Part shown: positions 1 through 12,301 of the stretch, in pieces | How positions within the stretch are numbered: position 1 is the stretch's first letter | Layout: every line of letters starts with the position of its first letter | DNA from: Vulcanimicrobiota bacterium | GTDB lineage: Bacteria > Vulcanimicrobiota > Vulcanimicrobiia > Vulcanimicrobiales > Vulcanimicrobiaceae | Length of the DNA: 64,000 nt | Direction of reading: 5' to 3' | Assembly (NCBI GenBank): GCA_003151115.1 | Contig: PLWS01000006.1 | Span: 151,755 to 215,754 of the forward strand | Notes under the pieces: generated by a model | What the model was told of the DNA's origin: nothing | Databases searched by the model: none | What the model saw: only the letters and a program-made list of their open reading frames with translations | Position numbers and translations under genes: made by a program

Positions 1-2530
<2,530 letters not shown>

Positions 2531-3013
2531 GTGATGAAACCGTGCGCGGTGTTCTTCGATCGCGACGGAACGCTGATCGAAAACGTCCCTTACAACGGCG
2601 ACCCCGAAGCGGTGCGCCTTTTCCCGGGCGCGCGCGAGGCGCTCGATAAACTCCGCGCACAAAAAATCCCGCTCGGCGTCATTTCAAATCAGAGCGGGAT
2701 CAGCCGCGGCTATTTTACGCGCGAGCAGGCCGAGTCGGTGAACCGCCGCGTGGAAGAGTTGCTCGGGCCCTTCGATGTTTGGCTCTATTGTCCGCATCAG
2801 CCTAACGACGAGTGCGAATGCCGCAAGCCCAAACCGAAATTGATCTTGGATGCGGCGCGCGCGCTCGGCGTCGATGCGGAATGTTGCGTGATGGTGGGAG
2901 ACCTACCGAGCGATTTGGAAGCCGCGCGCAACGCCGGCGCGCGGCCGATTGCGATCGACGAGAACCGCTCGCTCGTTCAGGCTATTGACGAAATTCTTGC
3001 GGAACTACATTAG
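2531..3013 (+). CDS. HAD-IIIA phosphatase, GmhB-like (heptose 1,7-bisphosphate 7-phosphatase type)
   Basis: This is a small HAD phosphatase of about 160 residues. The nucleophile motif is FFDRDGTLIE near the N-terminus, and the zinc-binding loop CPHQPNDECECRKPKP (around residues 92-107) is typical of GmhB and HisB-N enzymes. Motif IV is MVGDLPSDLEAA. GmhB removes the 7-phosphate in ADP-heptose synthesis, while HisB-N acts on histidinol phosphate. The sequence alone does not separate the two, and no other heptose or histidine gene is near. GTG 2531 and ATG 2534 are both possible starts, directly after the transporter stop, so the two are probably co-transcribed. Its stop codon overlaps that of the convergent lytic transglycosylase. 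Confidence 0.85.
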   Translation: MMKPCAVFFDRDGTLIENVPYNGDPEAVRLFPGAREALDKLRAQKIPLGVISNQSGISRGYFTREQAESVNRRVEELLGPFDVWLYCPHQPNDECECRKPKPKLILDAARALGVDAECCVMVGDLPSDLEAARNAGARPIAIDENRSLVQAIDEILAELH

Positions 3014-3663
3014 CGGCGCGGCGCGGACCAGTACTGCACGTCGGGCGATCCGTAGATCACTTGCACTTTTGCAACCGCGGGCGCGACTTGCACGTGAACG
3101 GCGTTTCTGACGCGCTTCCACGCGCTCATCACTTTCACGACGTAGTGCTGCGTCTCGTAATACGGCGGAATGCCACCGAAATCGGAAACGGCCTCCGGAC
3201 CTGCGTTGTATGCGGCGAACGCCAGCGAGTAGCGGTGCGGGCTGTTTTGATATTTTGCGAGCAGACCGCCCAGATAATGCGCTGAGCCTTGCAAGTTCTG
3301 ATACGGGTCGTGCGGATTGACGTGCAGCGTGCGCGCGGTGTCCGGCATCAGTTGGCCAAGCCCGATCGCTCCGGCATACGAGCGTGCGTGCGTGCGCCAC
3401 GCTGACTCGACGCTCACGAGCGCTACAAGAATATTGGCGTCTACGCGCCAACGGATCGAGCTTTGCAGCACCTTTTTGGCGAGTTTCGAACTTTGCCACA
3501 CCGGAAGATGCGGATTGATCTTGCGCAGCACGCGCGCATAGGCGCTGACCGCGGCCGGATTGCCCGGCACGATCACCGGCGCGGCGGAAGCCGTTTGAGT
3601 TCCCATACGGGCCAGGGACAACGCCAAAATAGACCCGGCTATGAACGCGGTGAGTCTGCGCAT
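3010..3663 (-). CDS. secreted lytic transglycosylase (SLT family)
   Basis: Cleaves peptidoglycan glycan strands in the periplasm or cell wall. An N-terminal hydrophobic signal (around residues 4-27, ending ASAAP) is followed by an SLT domain. That domain has the catalytic glutamate in ALVSVESAW (E86), then GAIGLGQLMPDTA, NLQGSAHYLGGLL and AFAAYNAGPEAV. The length of about 217 residues fits a minimal soluble SLT. I chose ATG 3663; a TTG at 3672 precedes it in frame, and a run of six G lies between the two. The gene is convergent with the GmhB-like gene, their stops sharing bases 3010-3013. Confidence 0.9.
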   Translation of the reverse strand: MRRLTAFIAGSILALSLARMGTQTASAAPVIVPGNPAAVSAYARVLRKINPHLPVWQSSKLAKKVLQSSIRWRVDANILVALVSVESAWRTHARSYAGAIGLGQLMPDTARTLHVNPHDPYQNLQGSAHYLGGLLAKYQNSPHRYSLAFAAYNAGPEAVSDFGGIPPYYETQHYVVKVMSAWKRVRNAVHVQVAPAVAKVQVIYGSPDVQYWSAPRR

Positions 3664-3751
3664 ACCCCCCAATACGTATATAGGGTGCCTCTCCCTCTCG
3701 CGCAGGACCCCCCTGCTAGCAAATCCTTACAATAACCGAACACGGCCCCTC

Positions 3752-3892
3752 GTGAGCCGCCGCGGTTGGTTATATGTGATCGCCCTACTTTTCGCAGTGA
3801 TGTGCGGCATGATCGCCTTTAGCGAGTGGTGGGCCTACAATAAGAACGTTCCGTACTACGAGCACGTAGGGAAAACCCACGCAGCACACTAA
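3752..3892 (+). CDS. small single-pass membrane protein, unknown function
   Basis: A predicted 46-residue protein with one strongly hydrophobic segment (WLYVIALLFAVMCGMIAF, around residues 6-23), an arginine-rich N-terminus (SRRG) and a short polar C-terminal tail ending in HAAH. The reading frame stays open to an ATG at 3641, but that extension overlaps the divergent lytic transglycosylase. GTG 3752 leaves a compact membrane protein. It ends 10 bases before the first large propeller gene, so co-transcription is likely. I do not recognise a family. Confidence 0.5.
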   Translation: MSRRGWLYVIALLFAVMCGMIAFSEWWAYNKNVPYYEHVGKTHAAH

Positions 3893-3902
3893 AGCGCGGC
3901 TC

Positions 3903-6900
3903 ATGTTGCGACGCATTCCGACTCTCGCGCTTTTTGCGTTTTTTGCCCTTGCTTTTGTGCCGCAGGTTGCGCGCGCGCAGGCGACACCGACGCCCGCTCC
4001 GCGCCCCGGCGCTACCGGCGAACCGACCAAACCGCAGAGCCCGACTCCCACGCCGAGCCCTACGCCGACGCCGGGACCGCCCTTTTCGAACATGAACTGG
4101 CGCGAGATCGGTCCGGCTCTTCCCGGAGGACGCGTTGCAGCCGTCGCCGGTTCGCAGCACGACGTCAATCTCTACTACCTCGGAGCGGCGGGCGGCGGAG
4201 TCTGGAAATCTACCGACGGCGCCGAGACCTGGCAGCCGGTTTTCGAAAAGCAGAAAGTCTCCGCGATCGGCGCGATCGCTATCGATCCGACGAACGACGA
4301 CGTCGTCTGGGTTGGGACCGGAGAAGCGAATCCGCGCAACGACGTGAGCTACGGCGACGGCGTCTATAAAACGACCGATGGCGGCAAGACCTGGACGAAT
4401 GTCGGCCTTGCGCTGACGCGGCATATCTCGCGCATTCTGATCGATCCGCGCGATCCGAATCACGTGATCGTCGGCGCGCTCGGCGACGTTTTCGGCCCCA
4501 ACGAAAACCGGGGCGTTTACGTCACCGATGATGGCGGCAAGACCTGGAACAAAACGCTCTACGTCAGCGACCAGAGCGGCGTTTCCGATATGGCCATGGA
4601 CGTTCAGCATCCCAACGTCGTCTATGCGGGCATGTGGCATTTCTTGCGCCAGCCCTGGACGTTCACGAGCGGCGGCTCCGACGACGGACTCTATCGTTCC
4701 GCCGACGGCGGCAACACGTGGACGAAACTCACCGGCTCCGCGAAAGGACTGCCGACCGGATTTACGGGCCGCATCGGATTGGCCGTGGCGCCGAGCGACG
4801 GCAATCGCGTCTACGCCATCATCGAATCGGGCGACGGTATCCTGTGGCGCTCGGATGACGCGGGTTCGACGTGGACGATGGTCAGCAACGACACGCTCGT
4901 CGACCAAAGGCCGTTTTATTTCACGCACATCATCGTCGATCCGAAGAATGCGGACAAGGTCTATGCGGTTTCGGAGATGTTGGCCGTTTCAACCAACGGC
5001 GGCAAAAAATTCACCGAAACGGCGCCGCAGGTGCACGTCGACTATCACGCTGCGTGGATCGCGCCCGACAATCCAAACCGGATGATCATCGGCGCGGACG
5101 GCGGTATCGCGCGCACCGTCGACGGCGGCGACAACTGGTTCTTCGATCGCAACATTCCCATCGGTCAGGTCTATCACATCGGCATGTCCAACGAAAATCC
5201 GTACTGGGTGTGCGGGGGATGGCAGGATAACAACGGCTGGTGCGGACCGACGAATTCGCTCGATCCATCCGGGCTTCTCAACAAGTATTGGGTGGCGGCG
5301 GTGGGCGGCGACGGCGAATGGGTCGTGCCGGATCCGGCCGATTCGAACTGGCTCTGGGGTGACTCGGAAAACGGGTTCCTGACGATCTACAATAAGGTTA
5401 CCAAAGATACGATCGTGGCGATGCCCTATATCCAGAACGCGATCGAAAGCTACGATCTTTCGAAAAGTAAGTTCCGTTTCAACTGGGATTCGCCGATCGC
5501 GTTCGCGCCCTGGAATCCGCACATCGGCTGGCTCGGTGGAAACGTTTTATTCCAAACGACCGATCGCGGACGGCACTGGACGATCGTCAGCCCCGATCTC
5601 ACGCTCAACGACAAGGCGCACCAACAGCCTAGCGGCGGTCCGTTGGTTCACGACGTTTCGGGCGCTGAGTACTCCGACAACCTCATTTATATTGAAGGCT
5701 CGACGCTTCACAAGGGAGAGATTTGGGTCGGTACCGACGACGGGCTGGTTCAAATGACGCTCAACGGCGGCAAGAGCTGGCACAACGTCACGCCGCCGGG
5801 CGTGCCGCCGTACGGACGCGTCGAAACGACCGCGCCATCAACGCTGCACGACGGCACGGTCTTCGTGAACATCGATCGTCACAAGTCGGGGGATTTCAAA
5901 CCCTACCTCTTCGTTTCTAACGATTTCGGCAAGACGTGGTCGTCGATCGTCGCCAATCTGCCGGTCGACCAGTACATCCGATCGGTGCGGCAAGATATTC
6001 ACGATGGCAATATTTTGTACGCGGGAACGGAAAACGGCCTCTGGATTTCGTTCGACGCCGGCAAGTCGTGGCAAGATTTCCGCAATAACATTCCGGCGGT
6101 CTCGGTACGCGAAATTCGCTTTCAGCCCCAGTTCGACGATCTTCTGATCGCTACGCACGGCCGTTCAATCTACGTAATGGATGACATGCGCGTGATTCAG
6201 CAACTGCAAAAGGCCATCGCGCAAGGCGCGCTCGTGGTCGGACCGCGCACCGCCTACGAATACACGCAGCACTCCGACGACGAAGGAACCTACACCGATT
6301 ACACGGGCCAGAATCCGCCATACGGCGCCGTGGTGTTCTTCTATCAGAAGACGCCTGGAAAAACTCCGCCGGTCATCCAGATACTTAACTCGTCCGGACA
6401 GGTGATCCGGACGGTTCAAGGTTCGCGCAAGAGCAATACCGGCAAAGAGACGCCGCGCGTCACCAATAAAGCCGGGATCAACCGCTACGTGTGGGATTTC
6501 CAGATCGACGGTCCGGTAAAATGGACGGGCGCTGCGAAGATTTCCTACCAAGGGCCCGACGAGGGCGCGTATGCGCCGCCGGGGCGGTACGCGGTACGCA
6601 TGACCGTTGGCGGCAAGACGTTTACCGAACCGTTCACGGTCAAGCCCGATCCGAAATCGAAATTTACGCAAGCCGAATACAATCAAAGCTATACGTTTGT
6701 AAAAAGATACTATCGCGAGTATTCGACGGTAGACACGATGCTCAACACGCTCGATTCGATCAAGACGCAGCTCGACGCGGCGGGTGCCGATCCGAAGGCC
6801 AAAGCGGATGCTTCGTTGACACAGCAGATCGCCGCGGCCGCGGCCGCGCGCGACACGCTGTTCCATCAACTGACGGCGGACTACCATAACGACGAAGACG

Positions 6901-7136
6901 GCATCCAGCGTCCTGGTGCTTTGCGTGAAGATATCCAGACCATCGGCTTCTTCGGTTTCGGCCTGATTACGCCGGCGATCGCCGATTTCGGCAAACGAAT
7001 CGACGGCGAATACTCGGGCGGCGTCTCCGCTTATAACACGTTTGTTCGCGCGACCATTCCGGCCCTCAACGCCGCGCTTACCAAAGCCGGTTTAAAGGCC
7101 ATCACAGGAGCCACGCTGGTTGCCGCCGGCATTTGA
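3903..7136 (+). CDS. secreted BNR/VPS10-sortilin-like beta-propeller protein, copy 1
   Basis: A 1,077-residue exported protein. A signal peptide (about residues 1-25) is followed by a Pro/Thr-rich linker (about 26-58). Then come repeated BNR or sortilin-type blades with Asp-box-like motifs such as STDGAETW, TTDGGKTW, TDDGGKTW and SADGGNTW, extending to about residue 750. The C-terminal 300 residues hold a beta-rich segment and a helical end. The family is often annotated as glycosyl hydrolase or sialidase by fold, but no catalytic site can be assigned here, so function is unknown. The neighbouring gene is a close paralogue after a 14-base gap. The linker suggests display away from the cell surface. 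Confidence 0.85.
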   Translation: MLRRIPTLALFAFFALAFVPQVARAQATPTPAPRPGATGEPTKPQSPTPTPSPTPTPGPPFSNMNWREIGPALPGGRVAAVAGSQHDVNLYYLGAAGGGVWKSTDGAETWQPVFEKQKVSAIGAIAIDPTNDDVVWVGTGEANPRNDVSYGDGVYKTTDGGKTWTNVGLALTRHISRILIDPRDPNHVIVGALGDVFGPNENRGVYVTDDGGKTWNKTLYVSDQSGVSDMAMDVQHPNVVYAGMWHFLRQPWTFTSGGSDDGLYRSADGGNTWTKLTGSAKGLPTGFTGRIGLAVAPSDGNRVYAIIESGDGILWRSDDAGSTWTMVSNDTLVDQRPFYFTHIIVDPKNADKVYAVSEMLAVSTNGGKKFTETAPQVHVDYHAAWIAPDNPNRMIIGADGGIARTVDGGDNWFFDRNIPIGQVYHIGMSNENPYWVCGGWQDNNGWCGPTNSLDPSGLLNKYWVAAVGGDGEWVVPDPADSNWLWGDSENGFLTIYNKVTKDTIVAMPYIQNAIESYDLSKSKFRFNWDSPIAFAPWNPHIGWLGGNVLFQTTDRGRHWTIVSPDLTLNDKAHQQPSGGPLVHDVSGAEYSDNLIYIEGSTLHKGEIWVGTDDGLVQMTLNGGKSWHNVTPPGVPPYGRVETTAPSTLHDGTVFVNIDRHKSGDFKPYLFVSNDFGKTWSSIVANLPVDQYIRSVRQDIHDGNILYAGTENGLWISFDAGKSWQDFRNNIPAVSVREIRFQPQFDDLLIATHGRSIYVMDDMRVIQQLQKAIAQGALVVGPRTAYEYTQHSDDEGTYTDYTGQNPPYGAVVFFYQKTPGKTPPVIQILNSSGQVIRTVQGSRKSNTGKETPRVTNKAGINRYVWDFQIDGPVKWTGAAKISYQGPDEGAYAPPGRYAVRMTVGGKTFTEPFTVKPDPKSKFTQAEYNQSYTFVKRYYREYSTVDTMLNTLDSIKTQLDAAGADPKAKADASLTQQIAAAAAARDTLFHQLTADYHNDEDGIQRPGALREDIQTIGFFGFGLITPAIADFGKRIDGEYSGGVSAYNTFVRATIPALNAALTKAGLKAITGATLVAAGI

Positions 7137-7150
7137 TCTAGGGAGCTAAC

Positions 7151-10100
7151 ATGGGCATGCCACGTCTTCTTGCAATTCTATTTGCGTTGTCATTCTTACA
7201 ACTCGCCGGCGCGCAAGCGGCGACCGATCCGGCATACTCGCATCTGAAATGGCGCTCGATCGGGCCCGCGGTTGCGGGCGGACGCGTACCGGCGGTTGCC
7301 GGAACCGCTGCAAATCCGAATCTCTATTACATCGGTTCGGCCGGCGGCGGCGTCTGGAAAACCGAGAACGGCGGGGCCACGTGGACGCCGGTCTTCGAAA
7401 AGGAACCGGTCTCTGCGATCGGCGCGGTGACGATCGATCCGACCAACGAAAACACCGTGTGGGTCGGAACCGGGGAATCGAATCCACGCAACGATGTGAG
7501 CTACGGCGACGGCGTCTATAAGTCAACCGACGGCGGCAAGACGTGGACGAATGTCGGGCTGCGCGAAACGCGGCATATTTCGCGCATCGTCGTCGACCCG
7601 AGTAATCCCAATCACGTCATCGTCGGCGCGAGCGGCGATCCATTTCGCGACAGCACTGAGCGCGGCGTTTTCGTAACAAACGACGGCGGCCAAACGTGGT
7701 CCAAGACGCTGTACAACGGTCCTCAAACCGGCGCCTCGGAAGTAGCAATGGATCCCAATCATCCTGCGGTGCTCTACGCCGGCATGTGGCAGTTCCGGCG
7801 CTTGCCGTGGACGTTTCATAGCGGCGGTCCACAAGACGGCCTCTACAAATCGATCGACGGAGGCCTGACCTGGACGCAGCTGACCGGCAACGGACTGCCG
7901 ACGAGCGAGATGGGACGCATCGCGGTGGCGGTTGCGCCGAACAATAGCAATCGCGTTTACGCGATCATCGAAGCCAAGGGCGGCATTCTGTGGCGCAGCG
8001 ACGACGCCGGTGCAACGTGGGAGATGGTCAGCGACGACACGCTGGTCGATCAGCGTCCGTTTTACTTCACGCACATCAACGTCGACCCGAGCAACGCCAA
8101 TCACGTGTACGCCGTATCGGAGCAATTGGCGGAGAGCCGCGACGGCGGACGGCGTTTTCGCTCGATCGCCAATCCGGTCCACGTAGACTTTCACGCCATG
8201 TGGATCGCGCCCGACAACGCCAACCGCATGATCGTCGGCGAGGACGGCGGCTATTCGCTTACCGTCGACGGCGGCCGCAACTGGTCGTTCTCGCGGAACA
8301 TTCCAATCGGGCAAGTCTACCACGTCGGACTTTCCAATGAGAACCCGTATTGGGTGTGCGCTCCGCTTCAAGACAACAACGCGTTCTGCGGACCTTCGAA
8401 CTCACGCAACCGTTCGGGTATTCTCGATGACGACTGGCTCAACGTGGTCGGCGGCGACGGCATGTGGGCAGTTCCGGATCCCGGCAACGGCAATTACATC
8501 ATGTCGGAATCGCAGACCGGGAATATTAGCGCCTACAGCAAGAAGCTCGAATCTGGGCGCGGCGTCATTCCGTATTATGATTTCGACCGCAATTCGTTCA
8601 ATCTGGCCAACCGCAAGTACCGGTTCAACTGGGATTCACCGATCGCGTTTTCGCCGTGGAACAGCCACCTGCTGTGGCTCGGCGGCGACGTCGTCTTCCA
8701 GTCGAGCGATCGGGGCGTGCATTGGACGCCCATCAGTCCGGATTTGACGCGCAATATCAAAGCGCACCAGATTCCCGCGGGTGGACCGCTGGCAATCGAC
8801 GTTTCCAGCGCGGAGTTTTCCGACAACATCTTATACATCGAAGGGTCCCGTTTGCACGCCGGGGAGATCTGGGTGGGAACCGACGACGGTCTCGTGCAGA
8901 TGACGCGCGACGGCGGCAAGCATTGGAAGAACGTGACGCCGCCGGGCCCGCCGGAACTGGCTCGCGTGGAAACCGTCGCGCCATCGCCGATCGTGGCCGG
9001 CACGGCGTATGCAATCTTCGACGATCACCGGTCGGGAAATTACGCACCCTATCTCTACGTCACGCACAACTACGGGAGTACGTGGACCAAGGTCGTCAAC
9101 GGGCTGCCCGCCGATCAATATGTTCGGACGGTGCGTCCCGACGGGCGCAACCGCAACCTCGTTTTCGCGGGAACCGAGAACGGCTTGTGGGTTTCCTATG
9201 ACGCTGGCGGCCATTGGAACGATTTCAAACTGAACGTTCCAACGGTTTCAGTGCGCGACATTCGCGAGCAGTCCAATTTTAACGACTTGGCGATCGCGAC
9301 GCACGGACGCGCGCTGTGGATCTTCGACGATCTGACGTCGCTGCAGCAGCTTCCGCAAGCGCAAAGCCGCGGAGCGATGCTTTTTAAACCGCGCACGGCA
9401 TACCAATACGTGACGCACTCGAACGACGAAGGTCTGTACACGCGCTTCAGCGGCGACAATCCGCCCAACGGCGTAATCATCGACTACTACCAGAACGCGC
9501 CCGGCAAAAATGCGCCGACGATTGAGATCCTCAATGCAAAAGGAACCATCGTTCGGCACATCCGTCCGCCGGTGCGTCGTGCGCCCGCGGCCGGCGGTGA
9601 GGCGCCGGCTGAAAGTCCGATCGCGGCATTTTTCGGCGGCGGCGGAGCGGGCGCTCCAACGAATAACGCCGGCATCAATCGCGTCGTCTGGAATTTCCGC
9701 CAAGACGGCGTGACGCAGTGGACGGGCAATCCGCAGTTGGCTGCCGGCGGGGGTTTCGGGGGGGCTGCGCTTGGCGTCCTGGCTCCGCCGGGGAATTACT
9801 CGGCACGCATAACGCTTGGAGGCCGGACGTTCACGCAGAGCTTCACGGTCAAGAAAGATCCGCTCAGCCCCTATTCGCAATCGGACTTCACCGCGGCTTA
9901 CACCTTCGCGAAAGAATATTTGGGCATGTCGGGCAAGATCAACACCGTGCTCAATAACTTAGACGCGCAGAAGAAGTCGCTGGCCGATGCCGCTGCGGCA
10001 CTGCAGAAGGGCGGGAATACCGCGTTGCTCGAGCGCGTGACCGCGGCGCAGACAACGCGCGACGCGATCTTCAGTACGTTCACCGCGAACTACAAGAACG

Positions 10101-10339
10101 GAGAAGATTCGCTGCAGTGGCCTGGCGCGTTGCGCGAGGATCTGCCGGGAGGCGGCTTCGGCGCTGCGGGAGCTCCGCCGACACCGGCACGGCTCGAGTA
10201 TGCGCGCCGTTTCGATCGCGAATACGCCTCGGCGATGGCTCGCTACAACGCGTTCGTCAGCAGCACGCTCGTGCCGCTCTCCAATGCTCTGAAAGCAGCC
10301 GGCGCCGGGACGATCGCCGGCGCAGCGCAAGTGCACTGA
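7151..10339 (+). CDS. secreted BNR/VPS10-sortilin-like beta-propeller protein, copy 2
   Basis: A 1,062-residue tandem paralogue of the preceding gene with the same order: signal peptide (about residues 1-24), Asp-box propeller blades (TENGGATW, STDGGKTW, TNDGGQTW, SIDGGLTW), a beta segment and a helical C-terminus. It lacks the Pro/Thr linker. It carries a unique Gly/Ala/Pro-rich insert (around residues 805-840, with AAFFGGGGAGAP) where copy 1 has a short turn. The ribosome site AGGGAG precedes ATG 7151. Its stop TGA overlaps the ATG of the HD-domain gene, so the three form one operon. Function unknown. Confidence 0.85.
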   Translation: MGMPRLLAILFALSFLQLAGAQAATDPAYSHLKWRSIGPAVAGGRVPAVAGTAANPNLYYIGSAGGGVWKTENGGATWTPVFEKEPVSAIGAVTIDPTNENTVWVGTGESNPRNDVSYGDGVYKSTDGGKTWTNVGLRETRHISRIVVDPSNPNHVIVGASGDPFRDSTERGVFVTNDGGQTWSKTLYNGPQTGASEVAMDPNHPAVLYAGMWQFRRLPWTFHSGGPQDGLYKSIDGGLTWTQLTGNGLPTSEMGRIAVAVAPNNSNRVYAIIEAKGGILWRSDDAGATWEMVSDDTLVDQRPFYFTHINVDPSNANHVYAVSEQLAESRDGGRRFRSIANPVHVDFHAMWIAPDNANRMIVGEDGGYSLTVDGGRNWSFSRNIPIGQVYHVGLSNENPYWVCAPLQDNNAFCGPSNSRNRSGILDDDWLNVVGGDGMWAVPDPGNGNYIMSESQTGNISAYSKKLESGRGVIPYYDFDRNSFNLANRKYRFNWDSPIAFSPWNSHLLWLGGDVVFQSSDRGVHWTPISPDLTRNIKAHQIPAGGPLAIDVSSAEFSDNILYIEGSRLHAGEIWVGTDDGLVQMTRDGGKHWKNVTPPGPPELARVETVAPSPIVAGTAYAIFDDHRSGNYAPYLYVTHNYGSTWTKVVNGLPADQYVRTVRPDGRNRNLVFAGTENGLWVSYDAGGHWNDFKLNVPTVSVRDIREQSNFNDLAIATHGRALWIFDDLTSLQQLPQAQSRGAMLFKPRTAYQYVTHSNDEGLYTRFSGDNPPNGVIIDYYQNAPGKNAPTIEILNAKGTIVRHIRPPVRRAPAAGGEAPAESPIAAFFGGGGAGAPTNNAGINRVVWNFRQDGVTQWTGNPQLAAGGGFGGAALGVLAPPGNYSARITLGGRTFTQSFTVKKDPLSPYSQSDFTAAYTFAKEYLGMSGKINTVLNNLDAQKKSLADAAAALQKGGNTALLERVTAAQTTRDAIFSTFTANYKNGEDSLQWPGALREDLPGGGFGAAGAPPTPARLEYARRFDREYASAMARYNAFVSSTLVPLSNALKAAGAGTIAGAAQVH

Positions 10340-11457
10340 TGTGTAACGGCGTCTCCCGCGGCTGGTTTCTAGCCGCCGCGGGAGCGGCCGCCCTGCCGCT
10401 CATCGCGGTTCCCGTGTCGGCTGCCGAAATGCCGGCGCTTCCGGACGGGTTGAGCGCGGGAAATGCGCGCGCCGCCCAGATTGCGCGCGGTTCCTCGTTC
10501 ATTCAAAAGCAATATGCCGGCGCAATGCATCTTGCAAGGTCGATCGCGAATTCACGCATCAAGGCAGACGTGCTCAACATTCTCGCGGATCCCGTCCCGA
10601 CGTACGCGCGAAAATATCCGACTGCGGCGACGCGAGCGGCGCTGCGCGATGCACTCGCCCGTCAAGGGTTCGTCAAGCCCGGCGATCCGGTTTCGGGAAT
10701 TTTCCCGCCGGGCACCGAGCGAGCAGAAGTAGTGCAGCCGTTTTGGAGCGCGGCCGGAAGCGCTTACGACTCGCATCATAGCTACCCGGGCGGGTTGCTC
10801 GTCCACGAGCTCTTCAATGCTTCAATGGCGGAGCATTTCGCGAAGACCTACGACGCGATCTATTTCGGCGGCGGACCAACGGTTGATCGCGACATCGTAA
10901 TCGCCGCGGCGTTCTACCACGACATCATGAAAACGGCCGTCTTTCAATTCAACGACGACGGTACGCTGCTGCCGGAGCTCACCATTGCTGGAACGGGCGG
11001 ACATCATTGTTTGTCCGGCGCTGAAGCGATCGTGCGTGGTCACGATGCGCGCTTCGTGACCGTCCTCTTGAGCGCGCATGCCGCGCCTTCGTTGGGGGAC
11101 GAAGCGAAAGTCGCGCAATGGTGCCGCGCGTCAGCCACGATCGCCGGCGTCGACCCGGTCGAATACGGGCTGGTCGATCGAAACGGCGCGCTGGCGGCGC
11201 TGCCGGCGATCGAATGTTTCGTGAATTTTCTGAGCGATCACGACTACGTGCTCAGCGTTGCAGCGGTTCAGCGTGTTAGCCCATTAATTGAGGCACTCGC
11301 GACTCCGCCGGGCGACCCCGAGAAGCGCTGGTGGCGCCACCGCGTTCTTTCGACCGCTTCGGCAATCGCACTATACGAGGCTGCCACGCGTGGCGAAGCC
11401 GTTTTCGAAGACGCGGTTCGCCGCGCCGCGGCATTTGCGAACGGTACAACAATCTAG
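10339..11457 (+). CDS. exported HD-domain phosphohydrolase-like protein
   Basis: A protein of about 372 residues starting at ATG 10339 in a TGATG overlap with the propeller gene. A signal-like N-terminus (WFLAAAGAAALPLIAVPVSA) precedes an HD-type metal site: HHSYPGG, then FYHDIMK (the HD pair), GGHHCLSG and LLSAH supply the expected histidine and aspartate ligands. HD proteins hydrolyse phosphoester bonds of nucleotides or cyclic dinucleotides. An exported one is unusual and its substrate is not evident. The stop shares CTAG with the convergent serine-hydrolase gene. Confidence 0.75.
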   Translation: MCNGVSRGWFLAAAGAAALPLIAVPVSAAEMPALPDGLSAGNARAAQIARGSSFIQKQYAGAMHLARSIANSRIKADVLNILADPVPTYARKYPTAATRAALRDALARQGFVKPGDPVSGIFPPGTERAEVVQPFWSAAGSAYDSHHSYPGGLLVHELFNASMAEHFAKTYDAIYFGGGPTVDRDIVIAAAFYHDIMKTAVFQFNDDGTLLPELTIAGTGGHHCLSGAEAIVRGHDARFVTVLLSAHAAPSLGDEAKVAQWCRASATIAGVDPVEYGLVDRNGALAALPAIECFVNFLSDHDYVLSVAAVQRVSPLIEALATPPGDPEKRWWRHRVLSTASAIALYEAATRGEAVFEDAVRRAAAFANGTTI

Positions 11458-12269
11458 GTCAGCCGCTTCAGGAACGCATCGTGTTTGAAAGAACCGCCGC
11501 CGCCGAATCGTGCGGCCACCAAATCCGCGGACGGCAAAACGTAGAGCGCCTGTCCTCCCGAACCGCTCGCGTAGACCGTATCGGGCGCCGCTCCGGGCGG
11601 CGCTAACCACCAGCATAAGCCGTAGCGCGGATTGGCGGTCGTCCCTTTGAAACATTCCGCGAACTCATCGCGGTGGGCCAAGACATATTGTCCGTAGGCG
11701 AGCCAATTGCGCGCCGTCAAGAACGCGCCGGTTGGAAGCGGCTGCGAACCATCGGCAAGTTTCCGCCACGACGCGATCTCGACGCCGGCCGGTTTCAAAA
11801 TCTTTGACTCTAAGTATTCGTGCGGCGTCAACTGGCGCGCTTTGAGCTTCTCCGAAAGAACCGCGCCAAAGATCTGCAATGGAATGCCGCCGTAGGTAAA
11901 GCGCTCACCCGGCCGGTCTTTGAGTTGCACCGCAAGCGCTTTCTCGTGCGGTGGAACCGCGTTGCCCAAACCGCCGAAGCCGATGCCTGTGGTCAGCGTC
12001 AGCAGATGGCGGATCGTGACTTGGCGCTTGACCGGATCCTCCCGCCAGGCCGCGAACGTAGCGCCTACGGTTTCGTCGAGTTCCAGCAAGCCCTCGCGCT
12101 GTGCGGCGATCGCAAGCGGTCCCCAGAAACTTTTCGTTCCGCTGTAGAGCGCGTGCGGCTTGCCGCCGGAAAAGCCGTCGTCGTACGTTTCGACCTCGAC
12201 TTCGCCGGCGCGCGAGGCAACCAGCGCCTGTGGCTTGTGACGCTCGTGATATGCAACCGCGGCTTGCAT
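11454..12269 (-). CDS. beta-lactamase-like serine hydrolase (class C/PBP4 fold)
   Basis: This 271-residue protein belongs to the serine beta-lactamase/transpeptidase-like superfamily. The SxxK motif is SGTKSFWG (around residues 43-50). The second motif region reads FTYGGIPLQIFG, with glycine where YxN is expected, and a glycine-rich YASGSGGQ near the C-terminus stands at the KTG position. Members include esterases and D-aminopeptidases. True beta-lactamase activity is not implied. No signal peptide is visible from ATG 12269, so it looks cytoplasmic unless the start is misplaced. Confidence 0.75.
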   Translation of the reverse strand: MQAAVAYHERHKPQALVASRAGEVEVETYDDGFSGGKPHALYSGTKSFWGPLAIAAQREGLLELDETVGATFAAWREDPVKRQVTIRHLLTLTTGIGFGGLGNAVPPHEKALAVQLKDRPGERFTYGGIPLQIFGAVLSEKLKARQLTPHEYLESKILKPAGVEIASWRKLADGSQPLPTGAFLTARNWLAYGQYVLAHRDEFAECFKGTTANPRYGLCWWLAPPGAAPDTVYASGSGGQALYVLPSADLVAARFGGGGSFKHDAFLKRLT

Positions 12270-12301
12270 GATGCGACGGTTCTGCGGCGTACTAGGAATG
12301 C

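Noticed and set aside
3819-4928. 369-codon minus-strand frame antisense to propeller copy 1
   Set aside because: A GC-rich shadow frame of the real gene; composition is Arg/Asp-rich and without domains.
11454-12269. Beta-lactamase resistance gene
   Set aside because: Only the SxxK motif and fold-level pattern are present; YxN is altered and there is no signal peptide.
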